Below are positions 9,086-19,344 of a DNA stretch of 23,832 bases, piece after piece (position 1 is the first letter of the stretch; each line of letters opens with the position of its first letter). The DNA comes from Rhizophagus sp. LPA8_4_AMF. Lineage: Eukaryota; Glomeromycota; Glomeromycetes; Glomerales; Glomeraceae. The position numbers and the translations under genes were made by a program. Below the pieces are notes generated by a model that ran no database searches, was not told where the DNA came from, and was given only the letters and a program-made list of their open reading frames with translations. Location: positions 1-23,832 of the forward strand of contig JADRCO010000987.1 of the NCBI GenBank assembly GCA_021464525.1, written 5' to 3'.

Positions 9086-10751
9086 ATGTCGACTTCAGAA
9101 GAAAAAACGTTTGCATCCCTGGTAAAAAATGATTTTAGTAATTTTTTTTTGCTCAAATCTTGTATAGGTATTAACGAAAGTATAGGGTATTATTGAACCT
9201 TTATGTAAAGCTTGTGAACAATGCAAGTATAAAACACCTACAGAAATACAGGCAGAAGCTATTCCTTGGGCATTACAAGGAAGAGATATAATTGGGTTAG
9301 CACAAACTGGGTCGGGTAAAACAGCAGCATTTGCTTTGCCTATTTTACAAGCATTATGGGAAGCACCACAAGGTCTATTTGCATGTATATTAGCACCAAC
9401 CAGGTAATTGATCAGAAAGAAAATTTTTTGCTTCGAATGAAATTTAACAATTTTTTTAGGGAATTGGCATATCAAATATCGGAATCGGTTGAGTCCTTGG
9501 GATCCCTAATTGGAGTTCGATGTGCAGTTATAGTTGGTGGTATGGATATGATGTCTCAGGCAATTGCATTATCCAAAAAACCACATATTATTGTAGCTAC
9601 ACCTGGAAGACTTCAAGATCATTTAGAGAACACGAAAGGATTTAGTTTAAGAAATTTAAAATACTTGGTAACTATATTATTTCATAATAATAAAAAAATT
9701 TCAATTTAAAATTAAATTATAATTTTCCTTTAAGGTTATGGACGAGGCTGATAAATTATTAGATATGGACTTTGGGCCAGTGATTGATAAGATATTAAAG
9801 GTTATTCCTAAAGAGAGAAATACATTTCTTTTTTCGGCTACTATGACTACAAAAGTAGCAAAATTACAAAGAGCTTCATTAATGAATCCAGTAAAAGTTG
9901 AAGTTTCTTCAAAGTAAGTTCACTAATTATACATATAATAAATTTCTTTTTACTTTAGTACTCTTTTTAATCTTCTTTTGATTTAGATATTCTACAGTGT
10001 CAACTCTACTTCAATATTATTTATTTTTTCCATTAAAACATAAAGATTGTTATCTGGTTTATTTATGTAATGAATTAGCCGGTAATTCAATAATTATATT
10101 TACCAGAACATGTAATGATACACAAAGACTTGCACTGTTACTACGGAATCTTGGATTTCCGGCCATTCCGTTACATGGACAATTGTCACAAACAAAAAGA
10201 TTGGGTTCATTAAATAAATTTAAGGCAGGAAATCGGAATATCTTAGTAGCAACAGATGTTGCGTCACGGTAAGTTAAAAGTACTTCAGGGCTGTCTTTTT
10301 ACTCCCACTTTTTCGCTAAGCAACCTTTTTTTTGGTATTTAGAGGGCTTGATATACCTTTAGTGGATGTAGTGATTAATTTTGATATACCTGCAAATAGC
10401 AAAGATTATATACATAGAGTAGGAAGGACAGCAAGAGCAGGTAGATCAGGTAAATCAATTACACTAGTAACACAATACGATGTAGAATTTCTTCAAAGAA
10501 TTGAACATGTTATCGGGAAAAAAATGGATTTGTTTCCAATTGGTAGTAAAGATGATGTCTTGTTATTACAGGAGAGAGTTAGCGAAGCTCAAAGAATCGC
10601 TACCTTGGAAATGAAAGAAGAAAAACAACAAAAGAAAGGAAGCAAAAGAATTAGAAGCGAAGGGAATGATGATGATTTTAGAGACAGAGAAGATAGAGAC
10701 ATTATCCAATCTAATAAACTTGAAAAGAAAGCAAAGAAAATCAGGAGATAA
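9086..10751 (+). CDS. RRP3: DEAD-box ATP-dependent RNA helicase, RRP3/DDX47 type
   Basis: Six exons: 9086-9121, 9186-9403, 9460-9667, 9735-9913, 9987-10268 and 10343-10751. They give 443 residues; introns are 64, 56, 67, 73 and 74 nt, all GT-AG with matching phases. All DEAD-box motifs are present: Q-motif with TPTEIQ at 29-34, AQTGSGKT 51-58, PTREL 83-87, GG 111-112, TPGR 132-135, DEAD 157-160, SAT 188-190, IIIFTRT 249-255, [13 protein letters not shown] 301-313, [13 protein letters not shown] 332-344. The short N-terminus, the GVIEPL-like entry and the lysine-rich C-terminus fit RRP3/DDX47, a nucleolar helicase needed for 18S rRNA maturation in yeast and human. The start is the only ATG in frame with exon 2, and the length is close to family size. 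The tail (398-443) is charged and basic, as expected for nucleolar targeting. Confidence 0.95.
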
Positions 10752-10928
10752 TTCATATGAAAAATAATGTGATATATAAACGAGATAATTGTTGTGTTAC
10801 TTTGTGACGTGATTATCGTAAATTAATGTAAATTAATCTGGTATTACTCATAATCGGCGGAATCCCGAGAACTAAGCTACAATCATCATCAAGAATGTAT
10901 TTATAAATAATTTTTAATATTTTTAATG

Positions 10929-10934
10929 AATAAA
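10929..10934 (+). terminator. probable poly(A) signal of RRP3
   Basis: AATAAA lies 178 nt after the RRP3 stop codon. A T-rich stretch follows. It is the first exact hexamer on this strand after the gene; actual cleavage is not visible. Confidence 0.35.
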
Positions 10935-11659
10935 GTCAAGTTGATGAGTATCACTTTTAAAAAATTGCTTTCAGTGATTAATCTTGTTATAATTCTTGGA
11001 TTAATTTTAGCAGCATTACTTTATAGGGAATATTAATTTATAGTTATAAACAAGGATTTTTTTATTTTATTTATAGTTGCATACTGTAAGTTTGATTATT
11101 TGGGTATAGTGTTTTTTATTAGGTAACCATTAAACAAGTTTGTATTATTCTATTAAATTTGATTTGTTGAAATATGTGTAATGAATGAAATGGTGAAAGA
11201 ATAATTATCTATTAAATTCCATTTTACTTGTTCCTTTTTTTTTCTTCAGTTTACTTTATATATAACATATATACATTATATATATATTTTTTTTTTAAAT
11301 TAGATGTTACAATAATATTTTTTGCGAAACCAACGTTCGGTTCAGTTTTTATAATAAAACTATTCTACAGTCCCGTTTCTTCTAGTTACTCCATAAAACA
11401 AATAAACTTTTAATAGTTGAAAATATAATTTAACCTTTTGCTTACGAACGAAAAATTATTTCCTTCATTTTACGGTTCAAGAGAATTACCTTCCATTTCC
11501 AATTTATAAGTAAATTAACTAATCTTTATTTGTTCATACATTTCACCCTTTAAAAAAAGCCAAGAAATACGTTGAAATATATTGTACAAATAATAAAATA
11601 TTTTTAACGGATATATATCATATATAACTTTTCTTGGCAAAAAAGAATAATTATATTTC
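10935..11659. other. intergenic DNA upstream of the membrane-protein gene
   Basis: It is AT-rich with TA-repeat stretches (about 11255-11290 and 11610-11630). It should contain the promoter and 5' UTR of the gene at 11671. The short open frame at 11228-11413 is low-complexity and not credible as a gene. Confidence 0.4.
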
Positions 11660-11665
11660 ATGTGA
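11660..11665 (+). promoter_or_regulatory. start-stop upstream ORF (ATGTGA)
   Basis: An ATG is followed directly by TGA, and the main ATG comes 5 nt later at 11671. Such minimal uORFs are known in plants to stall ribosomes and regulate translation or mRNA decay. The role here is inferred and needs the transcript to begin upstream of 11660. Confidence 0.4.
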
Positions 11666-11670
11666 TAATA

Positions 11671-12882
11671 ATGAAGCCTTGTTGCTTCGTTATTCTTGTA
11701 TTTATTTCGGTAATATTTACCGTTAGAGGAGGAGAATGGGGAAATGAAGGAATAAGGGGAGTAAATTCTTTACCTATAACAAGTATTAGTCAAAACGAAG
11801 AAATATCATTAACAAAACGTTGGCATACGAGTAAAATATTAGTAAGAAACGTTGGGGAAGAAGAGGAAAAACATCCAAATTCATCACATAATCCAACCAA
11901 TCAGACAAAAGCAGTTAATGGTAATAACAAAGGAAAAGACGATGAAACACAAAATGCTCAAAATCAAAATATTGAAAGTGCTACTAGTACTGCTAAAAAA
12001 TTAGAAGAAGAAGCTCAAACCATTCATAGAGTTATTGTTGTATTGGGTTCACTCGGTGCTTCTTTATTATTGGTTGCTATTGCTATTGCCGTATTATATT
12101 GGAAAGTTAGGAGACAACAAAAATTAGTTAGAAGTGTTAGATTTCATGAATCTGAAATATTAAAAGTTGGTGGAGAGGGAAATACTGATGATAATAACAA
12201 CAATAATAATAACAATCATAACAATAACAATAACAATAACAATAATGGAAATGGAAGCGGAAATGGGAAAGGAGATACTGGAAGTGGTGTAGGTGGCGGT
12301 GAAACGAGTATAGGAGATGATAGCGAAGATTTGTTTACTCCAGTAATAAGTGAAAAATCAATTGTAATTAATCCTAATTCATCGGGTGGTGTTAATAACG
12401 GAATTGGTGTTGGGATTGTTGGAGATAAAGTTAATAATGAAACATCAGAATCACAACGTATACAAATTCATATACAGCAACAACTATCTCCACGACCAAC
12501 TGCTCCACCGGCAGAGAAATTAATTGAAGATAATAATGATTTGGACATTGATATTAGTAGTAGCAATCTTTCTGCTCCACCTTTATTAGCTCCACCAGCC
12601 TATACACCGACAGCTCCACCAATATACGCTTTACCACATACTCCAATCGAGTTGTACTCAGATGAAAATACTTATCAACAACATAATCTAGAAAATAATA
12701 ATAATAATGGAGGGGCTTTTATAAGGATGCCCTTATCTGCCTGGTACGCTGCTGGTCCAACGTCGCAAATTAATATTCCCACTACAATAATACAACCTGC
12801 AACAAATTTAAACTCATCCTTTAGTTCGCGTGAAAATAATGATGAAAATGATAGACCTACACATCAAAGACAGACTATATAA
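11671..12882 (+). CDS. single-pass type I membrane protein with PTAP and PPxY motifs in the tail
   Basis: An uninterrupted 403-codon frame runs from ATG 11671 to TAA. I do not recognise a named family. Residues 1-20 form a clear signal peptide (MKPCCFVILVFISVIF). The lumenal or extracellular part, 21-120, has N-x-S/T sites at 70 and 77 and a dibasic KR at 49-50 (possible Kex2-type site). A transmembrane helix at 121-144 (VIVVLGSLGASLLLVAIAIA) is followed by the stop-transfer KVRRQQK. The cytoplasmic tail holds an Asn run (175-192), Gly/Ser-rich sequence, two PTAP motifs (276-279, 313-316) and two PPxY motifs (PPAY 308-311, PPIY 316-319). PPxY binds WW domains of Nedd4/Rsp5 ubiquitin ligases and PTAP binds the Tsg101/Vps23 UEV domain, so an ESCRT/ubiquitin-linked sorting adaptor or cargo is a reasonable inference. 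A GTG two codons before an in-frame ATA-ATG exists, but the ATG is preferred. Confidence 0.85.
   Translation: MKPCCFVILVFISVIFTVRGGEWGNEGIRGVNSLPITSISQNEEISLTKRWHTSKILVRNVGEEEEKHPNSSHNPTNQTKAVNGNNKGKDDETQNAQNQNIESATSTAKKLEEEAQTIHRVIVVLGSLGASLLLVAIAIAVLYWKVRRQQKLVRSVRFHESEILKVGGEGNTDDNNNNNNNNHNNNNNNNNNGNGSGNGKGDTGSGVGGGETSIGDDSEDLFTPVISEKSIVINPNSSGGVNNGIGVGIVGDKVNNETSESQRIQIHIQQQLSPRPTAPPAEKLIEDNNDLDIDISSSNLSAPPLLAPPAYTPTAPPIYALPHTPIELYSDENTYQQHNLENNNNNGGAFIRMPLSAWYAAGPTSQINIPTTIIQPATNLNSSFSSRENNDENDRPTHQRQTI
12188..12246 (+). repeat. AAC/AAT trinucleotide repeat in coding sequence
   Basis: Near-continuous AAC and AAT codons encode the Asn run at residues 175-192 of the membrane protein. The mix of AAC and AAT shows an aged microsatellite; length variation between strains is likely. 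Confidence 0.7.
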
Positions 12883-13502
12883 AAGACATTCTTATGTTGC
12901 TGTTAAAAAACATTTATTATTATTTTGATTTTCTTCTTTAATGACTTTTTTTTTTAAAAAAAAAAAAAATCTTGTAGATATTTATATTTCCTTAAACTAC
13001 ATTATTTTCTTTTAGGGTTTAATAAATAGTAGGCTGATATTTTGTAGAAATGGGAAATTGGTAAAAGTGGGATGATTATTATTATATTATGTAAACTTAT
13101 TTTTAAATGGATTTTATCCTGAAGAAAAGGTTGAAATTTTATTTATTATTTATTATTGTGTATTAGTAGCTTAATATTCCCTTCCTTTTCAAACCCTTAT
13201 TAATTTTTTTCTTTCTTTACAAAAAGAAGGGATACTCATAAAAAAAATTACGTTTCTTAATATACTTTTCTTCTTTTGTACATAGAGCCTTTACTTTTTT
13301 TTAAAAAAAAAAATCAATTTAATTAAAATTTTATGCATTTTTAACACTTTTTTATTCGTGTAACCTATGATGTGATGTGGAAAATAAATTCACTATCAAG
13401 TAAATTTTAACATTTGATTTAATGAATAATAAATAGATAAAACTCAAATTCAAAACAAGAAAACGTGTAAAATTATTTTATAATTTAATTACAAATTCAA
13501 AG
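12883..13502. other. convergent 3' flanks of the membrane-protein and dynactin genes
   Basis: No gene is supported here. AATAAA at 13021-13026 could end the plus-strand transcript. On the minus strand AATAAA at 13356-13351 lies about 150 nt past the dynactin stop. T and A homopolymers are frequent, including an inverted T9/A14 block near 12948-12970. Confidence 0.45.
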
Positions 13503-15471
13503 TTATTTGCGGTTCGAATTACCACTAGAGCCTCTTGAGGTCACTCCTTTAGACCCAGAAGGTTCTGATCTTGGTCCTGAAACTAATGTACCACTTACTC
13601 CCGAAGGTGGTTTAATAACAGGACCTAAACCTATTATGGTCCAGAAAGATAAAGTTCTTGTACTTTCATCAGCAGCAGAATCACCGCCTGTAGCTTTCAA
13701 AGAACTAGTCTCATCTAATGTCTTTTCTTCGGTTACAGCGCTATCATTCTCATTGTTTTTACTAGTGTATGTAACCAGAAGAGGAAACTACAAAAATTTA
13801 AATTATAGTAAAATTAATAATAATAATAATAATAAAAATAAAAATAATTAAAAAAAAAAAGAATTTTTCAATAGTAAACGTACTCTGAATTCTTCAACTT
13901 CGGCTAACGGAGTAATTTCAACAATGATACTTGTAGAGTCACCACGTCTTTCATAAATACCAATAGAATTAGGTGCAGTACGTGATTTTGAAGCAATTAA
14001 ATCTTGTTCTTCATACTCCCATAAACCATCATATGGTGTAATATTAAAGTGTGGAGCAAGAATGTTAACTTTTCCACATTCATTAGTTTCCTCTTGTGTA
14101 GTTAAATCCACTGAAATTTCTTCGTCTAATGGATTTGAAAATTTAAGAACAATTTGTGTACTTTGATTAAGAATAAGTTTTGGTAAACTTGCAATAGAAA
14201 TCTTCGGTATGTTATTTCTATGATAGAAAAAATTCAATTAATAAAATTCTTAATCTTGACTTAGAAATCAAAAATAAATAAATTTAATCTTACAACGCAA
14301 CAAGTTTAATCTTGAATTTAGTTGATTGAGCTTTTTGCTCTGGTTTAATAAGAATATGCCGACATGAACGACATCTTTTTACGCGTTTAGTGCGAAGATG
14401 AATACGTTGTGGCTGAAGACGTCTAAAAGCAATTATCATTAAAATAAAAATTTGTGAAATAAATACATTAATGAATTGACTCACTCACTCCACTTTGTAA
14501 GGTTGATCACTAAGTTGATTAATTCTTTGAGTTAATGTAGTAACTATAATTAAAAATTAAAAAATCAGATTTTTATCCTACTATAAAAACAGATCAAGAA
14601 TCTTTATACTTTGATTAACATCTTTTAACTGAACCAAATCATCAACTAATCCACTTTCAATTTCAACTTTTGCAACAGCTTCATATGGTACAATATCATC
14701 TGACTTTTGCTGACTATTAGACACCATACCACCATATCTGTTACTAAAACTACTCATTCCTGGAATAGATAGTAAAGAAGAGGGAAGTGCAGTCGAAGGT
14801 GTATTAAGGCGCATATGTTTTTCAAAATGGTCTTTAAGATGATCAAATTCTTTAACATCTGGTCTTTCATCCTCGGTTCTTTGAAGTTGTACTAGTGTAA
14901 AAGTTATTTCATTTAGAAAAAATATATTAAAAATATTTATAATTAAAAAACTATTTATATATTTACAAGCTAAACCAGTGGCTTTTTCGAAAGTCATGCC
15001 TATTTCTTGTGAATCCCAACGACAAACACCACATGAAAGATAATATGGTGCGCCAGTGGCAGAAACAGTAGGTACTGGTGCAGCAGTAGGTGAGATAGGA
15101 GACGGAGGTGGTTGTGGCTCACTGCTAGGTAGAACCGAAAGTGTATTTTGACATATTGGACATTGAAAACAATTACGTGCACACCTATTTCTCTCGCTTT
15201 TCACACTAGCTGTGGGAACTTCAAATAAGCAATTAGGACAATAATAACTAACAATTTCTTCTTGCACGCATCTAGGGCATCTTATTTGATGACAATCGTT
15301 ACAAAAATATAGTTTAGATATAGAAAAAGTAGAAAATTGTATTCTAGGAGAATCAATATTAAAAGTCTCTTCATTTTCCGACTCTAAACTAATATTTACA
15401 TCAGGACAACTACAATGATAATGTACATAAGGTCGTATATGTCTTATTTCTGTTTGTGAAGGACTAGACAT
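13503..15471 (-). CDS. DCTN4: dynactin subunit 4 (p62)
   Basis: Six minus-strand exons: 15471-14967, 14891-14610, 14543-14489, 14422-14294, 14217-13884 and 13787-13503. They give 529 residues; introns are 75, 66, 66, 76 and 96 nt, GT-AG, phases consistent. p62 sits in the pointed-end complex of dynactin and helps dynein bind cargo. The N-terminal 150 residues are a cysteine-rich zinc-binding module: C20/C22, C57-x2-C60, C65-x2-C68, C78-x2-C81, C97, C101, C104-x2-C107, C147-x2-C150. Another pair, C298-x2-C301 (KRCRSCRH), is followed by LIKPEQ and FKIKLVALNNIP, the family hallmark of the central region, then a beta-rich domain. A Pro-rich linker lies at 118-135, and the last 95 residues are Ser/Gly-rich and unusual. 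The human protein is about 460 aa. Exon 5 could alternatively read through at 13883; the splice chosen keeps phase and a long exon 6. Confidence 0.92.
13800..13860. repeat. AAT-rich microsatellite in dynactin intron 5
   Basis: An (AAT)n run passing into AAAAAT and poly(A) fills the part of intron 5 nearest its middle. It explains why this intron is the longest of the gene. Confidence 0.6.
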
Positions 15472-16540
15472 TTTTATTTGATCTTAATGTATTATTTTCT
15501 TATGACCTTTGAAAATAAACCAGTTGAAAGAAAAAAACCCGTTCATCATCGGTTACACAAGCAGCACCGTCACACTTCTTTTTTACAAACCCCTCCAAAA
15601 GCATTACAAATTTTTTCTCATGTTGTTCTTAGGACTGTTTCTTGTACGAAATTGGAAATCTTTTTAAAAAATTTACGTTTATTCGACAAGAAACAAGGTT
15701 AGATTTTTCCGGAATTTCGGTCATTTCGGTTCAGAATTTTTTCAGTTTGCCTTAACTACACTTTCATGGACAATATGAAAATAACAATGCATAAAATACT
15801 ACTCCGCAAATGCATTGGAAAATAAGTCGAAATTATTCCTCATTATTCCTTTAACAAATAATGATTAATTTGTATTTTGGTTTTCGCGTAATGAATATTG
15901 TTGCCAGTTTCTTAAGGTTACACGAATTATTATATATAACGTATTCGTCTGGCGCAAGAGCGGCATATTTCCATTGCTCTTTTACCACTTTATGCATTAA
16001 GTTTTACTGGGAAGAATTTAGAATTACTTATAGTCAATTTTTTTCATGTGTCAAAACCTTTAAAGACCAAAAATTTGGATCTATCAGCTTTATAATACTT
16101 TACTACAAGATTTTGAGATTTTACAATTTATAAAAATGACTTTATAAAATACTATAATCAAAATATAATTAATTATATAGGTTTTTGATTTAAAAAAGTT
16201 AATGCACATCAAAGGTGTTACTAACAGCTATCTCATTAACCCCAATCCTTACTTCTACTTTAATCTACCCTACTTCTAAAACTAGGATTCAATCTTCATA
16301 AGAAGTCATCCTTATATTAGGTAGAAACTTGTAGTTTTTTCAATATTGAACAAATCTTAGATAAAATATATAGTTAGTTTATCAATACTACCTATGTTGT
16401 TACCTTTGAATTTGGAAGTATTTCATGTTTTCTTTATATCTAGTATTAGTCTTTATTTAATAAAATTATTTTTGATTTTCTTCTATTTGGCTTAATATCA
16501 TTATTATAATTCTTCAAATAGCAATTGTTTACAGGTAAAA
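15472..16540. other. dynactin 5' flank and AT-rich spacer
   Basis: This contains the promoter side of the minus-strand dynactin gene. Open frames at about 15487-15702 (basic, His/Lys/Pro-containing) and 15861-16133 start at plausible ATGs, but show no domain, no convincing donor site and no family resemblance, so they are not called. Near 15708-15740 there is a small cluster of TTTCGG words. Confidence 0.35.
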
Positions 16541-16610
16541 TGCTGACCAATCAGGTACCTATATGATTGGTAACTAGTTTTTGATTGGTCATTTGATTTA
16601 TTTATACTGG

Positions 16611-16938
16611 CTGAAATCAAAAAAATTGTATAAATAACAAATTGGCTTTAAACCAAAATTTGCCAATATTTACAAATCGGCACATCTGATTGATGGCCAA
16701 TTGACAATTTAATAAAAATTCAGCAAAAAATCATTATATTTGATTAATGGCTAATTGATTCTAATTGAAATCAAAAAAAAAAATTGGACAAATAGCAAAT
16801 TAGCCTAAAATTTACCCAATATTGGCCAAAATTACAAATTAGCACTTCTGATTTATAACAAATTAACAATTTAATAAATCAATAAAATTTGATAAAATTT
16901 AGCAAAAAATCATCAAATTTGTTTAATAAATTGATATA
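16611..16938. repeat. about 150-bp direct duplication, AT-rich
   Basis: The unit starting TGAAATCAAAAAAATTG at about 16612 and ending near TTGATTAATGGCTAATTGA recurs from about 16766 to 16938. The shared order of words is ACAAATnGGC/AGC, CCAATATT, GGCACnTCTGATT, ACAATTTAATAA and CAGCAAAAAATCAT. Just upstream, GACCAATCA (16545-16553) and TGATTGGTC (16582-16590) form a short inverted pair. Confidence 0.55.
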
Positions 16939-17449
16939 AAAAAAGAGTGATTTGCAAAATTTAATCATTAAAATTCAGAAATTTAAAAAAAACTATCACC
17001 AAATTTATAGTCAATTTATTATAAATTTATGCTTAAAACTAGAGTTCTGAATATGCAACCTGAAATGATCACATTAACCGCATTAACCTGCATCTGCATA
17101 ATATAAATAATACAATTGAAAGTATTGTTAAAATTTGAATTACTATATAAACAGTACTTTAAAATTAACCCAAAATTTTGACTTGGCCCAACTCGATCTG
17201 TTAAGACTCTACTTAAAACTTTAGATTTATTGTTTAAAACTTCTGATTATATAAAATTTATGTGATTTATAAGTTTATAATTAATATTTTCTACTAATTA
17301 GCTATTAGTTGAATACTTTCTTGCATTTTTCCAACTTAAAATTTTGTAATTTATCAATATAAATTTATCTAAAATATAATGCATAGGTATCATATAATTA
17401 CGATTTATTTGATAAAATTTGGTATTCTATAGCTAGTATTCTGAATAAA

Positions 17450-17700
17450 TCAAATCAGATTGAATTTAATCAATTTGATCTAAGTTCAAATTAAATCAGA
17501 CTTGATTCAATCTGATTCAAATCCAAATTAGATTATCCAATTTGATTTGAATCTAAGTCAAATTTGAATCTATTATGAAAATGTTTTTTTCATATTAATT
17601 TATAGGAAAGGTTATACATGAAGTCAAAATTAAAAGCCAAAATCAAAATATTTTGGTTTTAAAGGCCTAAAGTCAAAATTAAAGTTAAAATTAACCAAAA
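17450..17700. repeat. low-complexity AATCAGATT / CAAAATTAAA tracts
   Basis: From 17450 to 17575 the sequence is built from degenerate AATCAGATTGAAT words in both orientations. From about 17620 to 17700 it changes to GTCAAAATTAAAG words. It is non-coding and self-complementary. Confidence 0.5.
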
Positions 17701-17764
17701 TTACATCATATCATATGATTTTAATAATTGCAAAATAGTAAAAACTTTAAATCACAATAAGTCT

Positions 17765-18020
17765 GTCAATATTGATGCTACCAAAATGAACCATATATTA
17801 CTCGACTTTTCTCAATGAGATGAATCAAATAGTACCAAGATTATTGGAATCTGATCACTAAATACTGAGATTATGAGAAAAATGTCTTAATCTTTAAGTA
17901 AAAATAAAATAGTCAATATTGATTCTATAAATATGATCTAACTTCCATTTGATTCATTTTGATTAGAGATCTCAAATGAGCTATAAATTATCAGATTCTG
18001 ATCACTAGATACTGAGATAT
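17765..18020. repeat. two diverged copies of the palindrome-cored repeat family
   Basis: Copy 1 (about 17765-17875) and copy 2 (about 17931-18020) both run from GTCAATATTGAT to CTGATCACTA-A/G-ATACTGAGA. They match the reverse complement of the 147-bp unit at 2328-2621, including the ATGAGATGAATCnAATnGTA right arm of its stem. Divergence is much higher than between the tandem units, so these are older copies. Confidence 0.6.
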
Positions 18021-18073
18021 ACTTAAAATACATTTATTATTAAATTTTAATATTGTAAATAATTATTCAACAT

Positions 18074-18340
18074 CTAATTTGGAAAAAAGGTTGACTGTTC
18101 TTTCTTTCTGCTGATCACTTGTCCATTTTTTCGCAGAAGTTGCTGAGTTCTTTCTCCTTTGGTTACCCCCTTCTGGGCCTTTTTTAAGAAGTTTTTTATG
18201 GCTGGGAGTGCCTTGTCTGATGTTATAAACGACCTGGAGGTAGAAGTATTTCTCCTGCTCGTTGGTAGTTCTCCACTCATAATCTTGTTTTTAGGAACTT
18301 TCTGAGTATCATCTACTAAGCTTAATATAAAATAGCCATT
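18074..18340 (-). CDS. unidentified small ORF in a GC-richer patch
   Basis: On the minus strand an ATG at 18280 opens 68 codons to 18074 (Ser/Thr/Lys-rich, starting MSGELPTSRRNTSTS). The same frame is open 20 codons further upstream, to 18340. A second minus-strand frame is also open across the same stretch for about 74 codons. The patch is clearly less AT-rich than its surroundings, with C and G at many third positions. It is flanked by copies of a dispersed repeat, so a multicopy element-derived gene is the likeliest explanation. No function can be assigned and expression is uncertain. Confidence 0.3.
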   Translation of the reverse strand, partial: NGYFILSLVDDTQKVPKNKIMSGELPTSRRNTSTSRSFITSDKALPAIKNFLKKAQKGVTKGERTQQLLRKNGQVISRKKEQSTFFPN

Positions 18341-18869
18341 CTATACAAATATTTTCCTGGATTTTTTGAAAGGTTGCAAAGTAGTGTGTTCTAGTTCTTA
18401 CGCCTTTAAAGTCTAACTGGCCAAGTAGTTTTCAAGCCGGACTGTTACTTTTGAAAGAAGCGTTCTCAAAAATATCAAACTCACCAGTTGACAGAAGTGG
18501 ACTTGTTTTCTAGATTTTTAGGTTTTTAATATAAGGTGTCAGGAGTAGGTGTATATTTGTTGTATTTTTGCAGGTTTTTATCTTAGGGTTTTCCTGCCAC
18601 CATATCTTTCTTTTTGTTTTGTTTTTATTTTCTTCATCTTTTAATTTTTTGGTGTAACCTTATTTTTTTTGGAGGATGAGGGGATACTGGAAATTTTGAT
18701 CAATATCAGAGGTTTGCAGATTTTAGATTTATGAAAAAGTTGGTTGATCTTTGAGCGATTAGTAGGGTGATAGGTCATGTGCTACAGTTTTTGTAGTGTA
18801 GAAATCATTGGTCACATGTTTGGGCTATTACAGGACTTTTACCAAGGTTGATTGCAGGTCAGAGGATCA

Positions 18870-19025
18870 TTCAAAATGAGATGAGTGTCCAACTTGAGAA
18901 TTGTTTGAAATGAGGTGGGTGTCCTTCTTGAGAGTTATACCTTCAGGTCCTTCTAACAATAGGCTAGATTGCACGACACTAAAAAGTTCTCAAGAATAGT
19001 TGGACTGCACGACACTAAAAAATTC
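18870..19025. repeat. two short tandem duplications of about 35 bp
   Basis: AAATGAGATGAGTGTCC...TTGAGA is followed by AAATGAGGTGGGTGTCC...TTGAGA (about 18876-18945). Then GATTGCACGACACTAAAAA and GACTGCACGACACTAAAAA (about 18968-19022) are spaced about 35 bp apart. Both are in non-coding DNA. Confidence 0.55.
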
Positions 19026-19344
19026 CCTCTTCTACATAAAATTGGTATATGGTTCTTGGTAATATAATCAGACCTAATAAACTTATCTTTGTTATAACCT
19101 TACTCATGAATTTTTCCCAATTTAAGAAATACTTTTACTAGTCAGTTTTAATTAACTAGTAAAGATGTTAAATGGTTCTACTCAGTTCTATGTGATCTTT
19201 CTTAATCGATCTTTAAGACTGAACCAGATGGATTGCAGTCCCGAATTGTATATAGCATAGCAGAATTGAGGTGAAAACTGACACTGGTCTTACATTTCAG
19301 TCTTAAATATTATTGGTCAGTTATATTTTAATCCAGTGATTGTA

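Noticed and set aside
9095-9475. Minus-strand 126-codon frame over RRP3 exons 1-3
   Set aside because: It overlaps exons with a full set of DEAD-box motifs on the other strand and shows no domain.
11228-11413. Phe/Tyr/Ile-rich frame upstream of the membrane-protein gene
   Set aside because: It is a translation of T-rich and TA-repeat DNA and is not credible as a gene.
13507-13851. Plus-strand frame opposite dynactin exon 6
   Set aside because: It is a complementary shadow, ending in the AAT microsatellite of intron 5.
15487-15702. Basic 72-codon frame next to the dynactin start
   Set aside because: It has a plausible ATG but no domain, no clear splice donor to extend it, and sits in the dynactin promoter.
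15861-16133. 90-codon plus-strand frame
   Set aside because: It is Phe/Tyr/Ile-rich with no recognisable features; AT-rich chance frames of this size are expected.
17510-17535. GATTCAAATCC, resembling a tRNA T-arm
   Set aside because: It lies in a low-complexity AATCAGATT tract, with no acceptor stem or anticodon arm. No tRNA or rRNA gene was found anywhere in the window.
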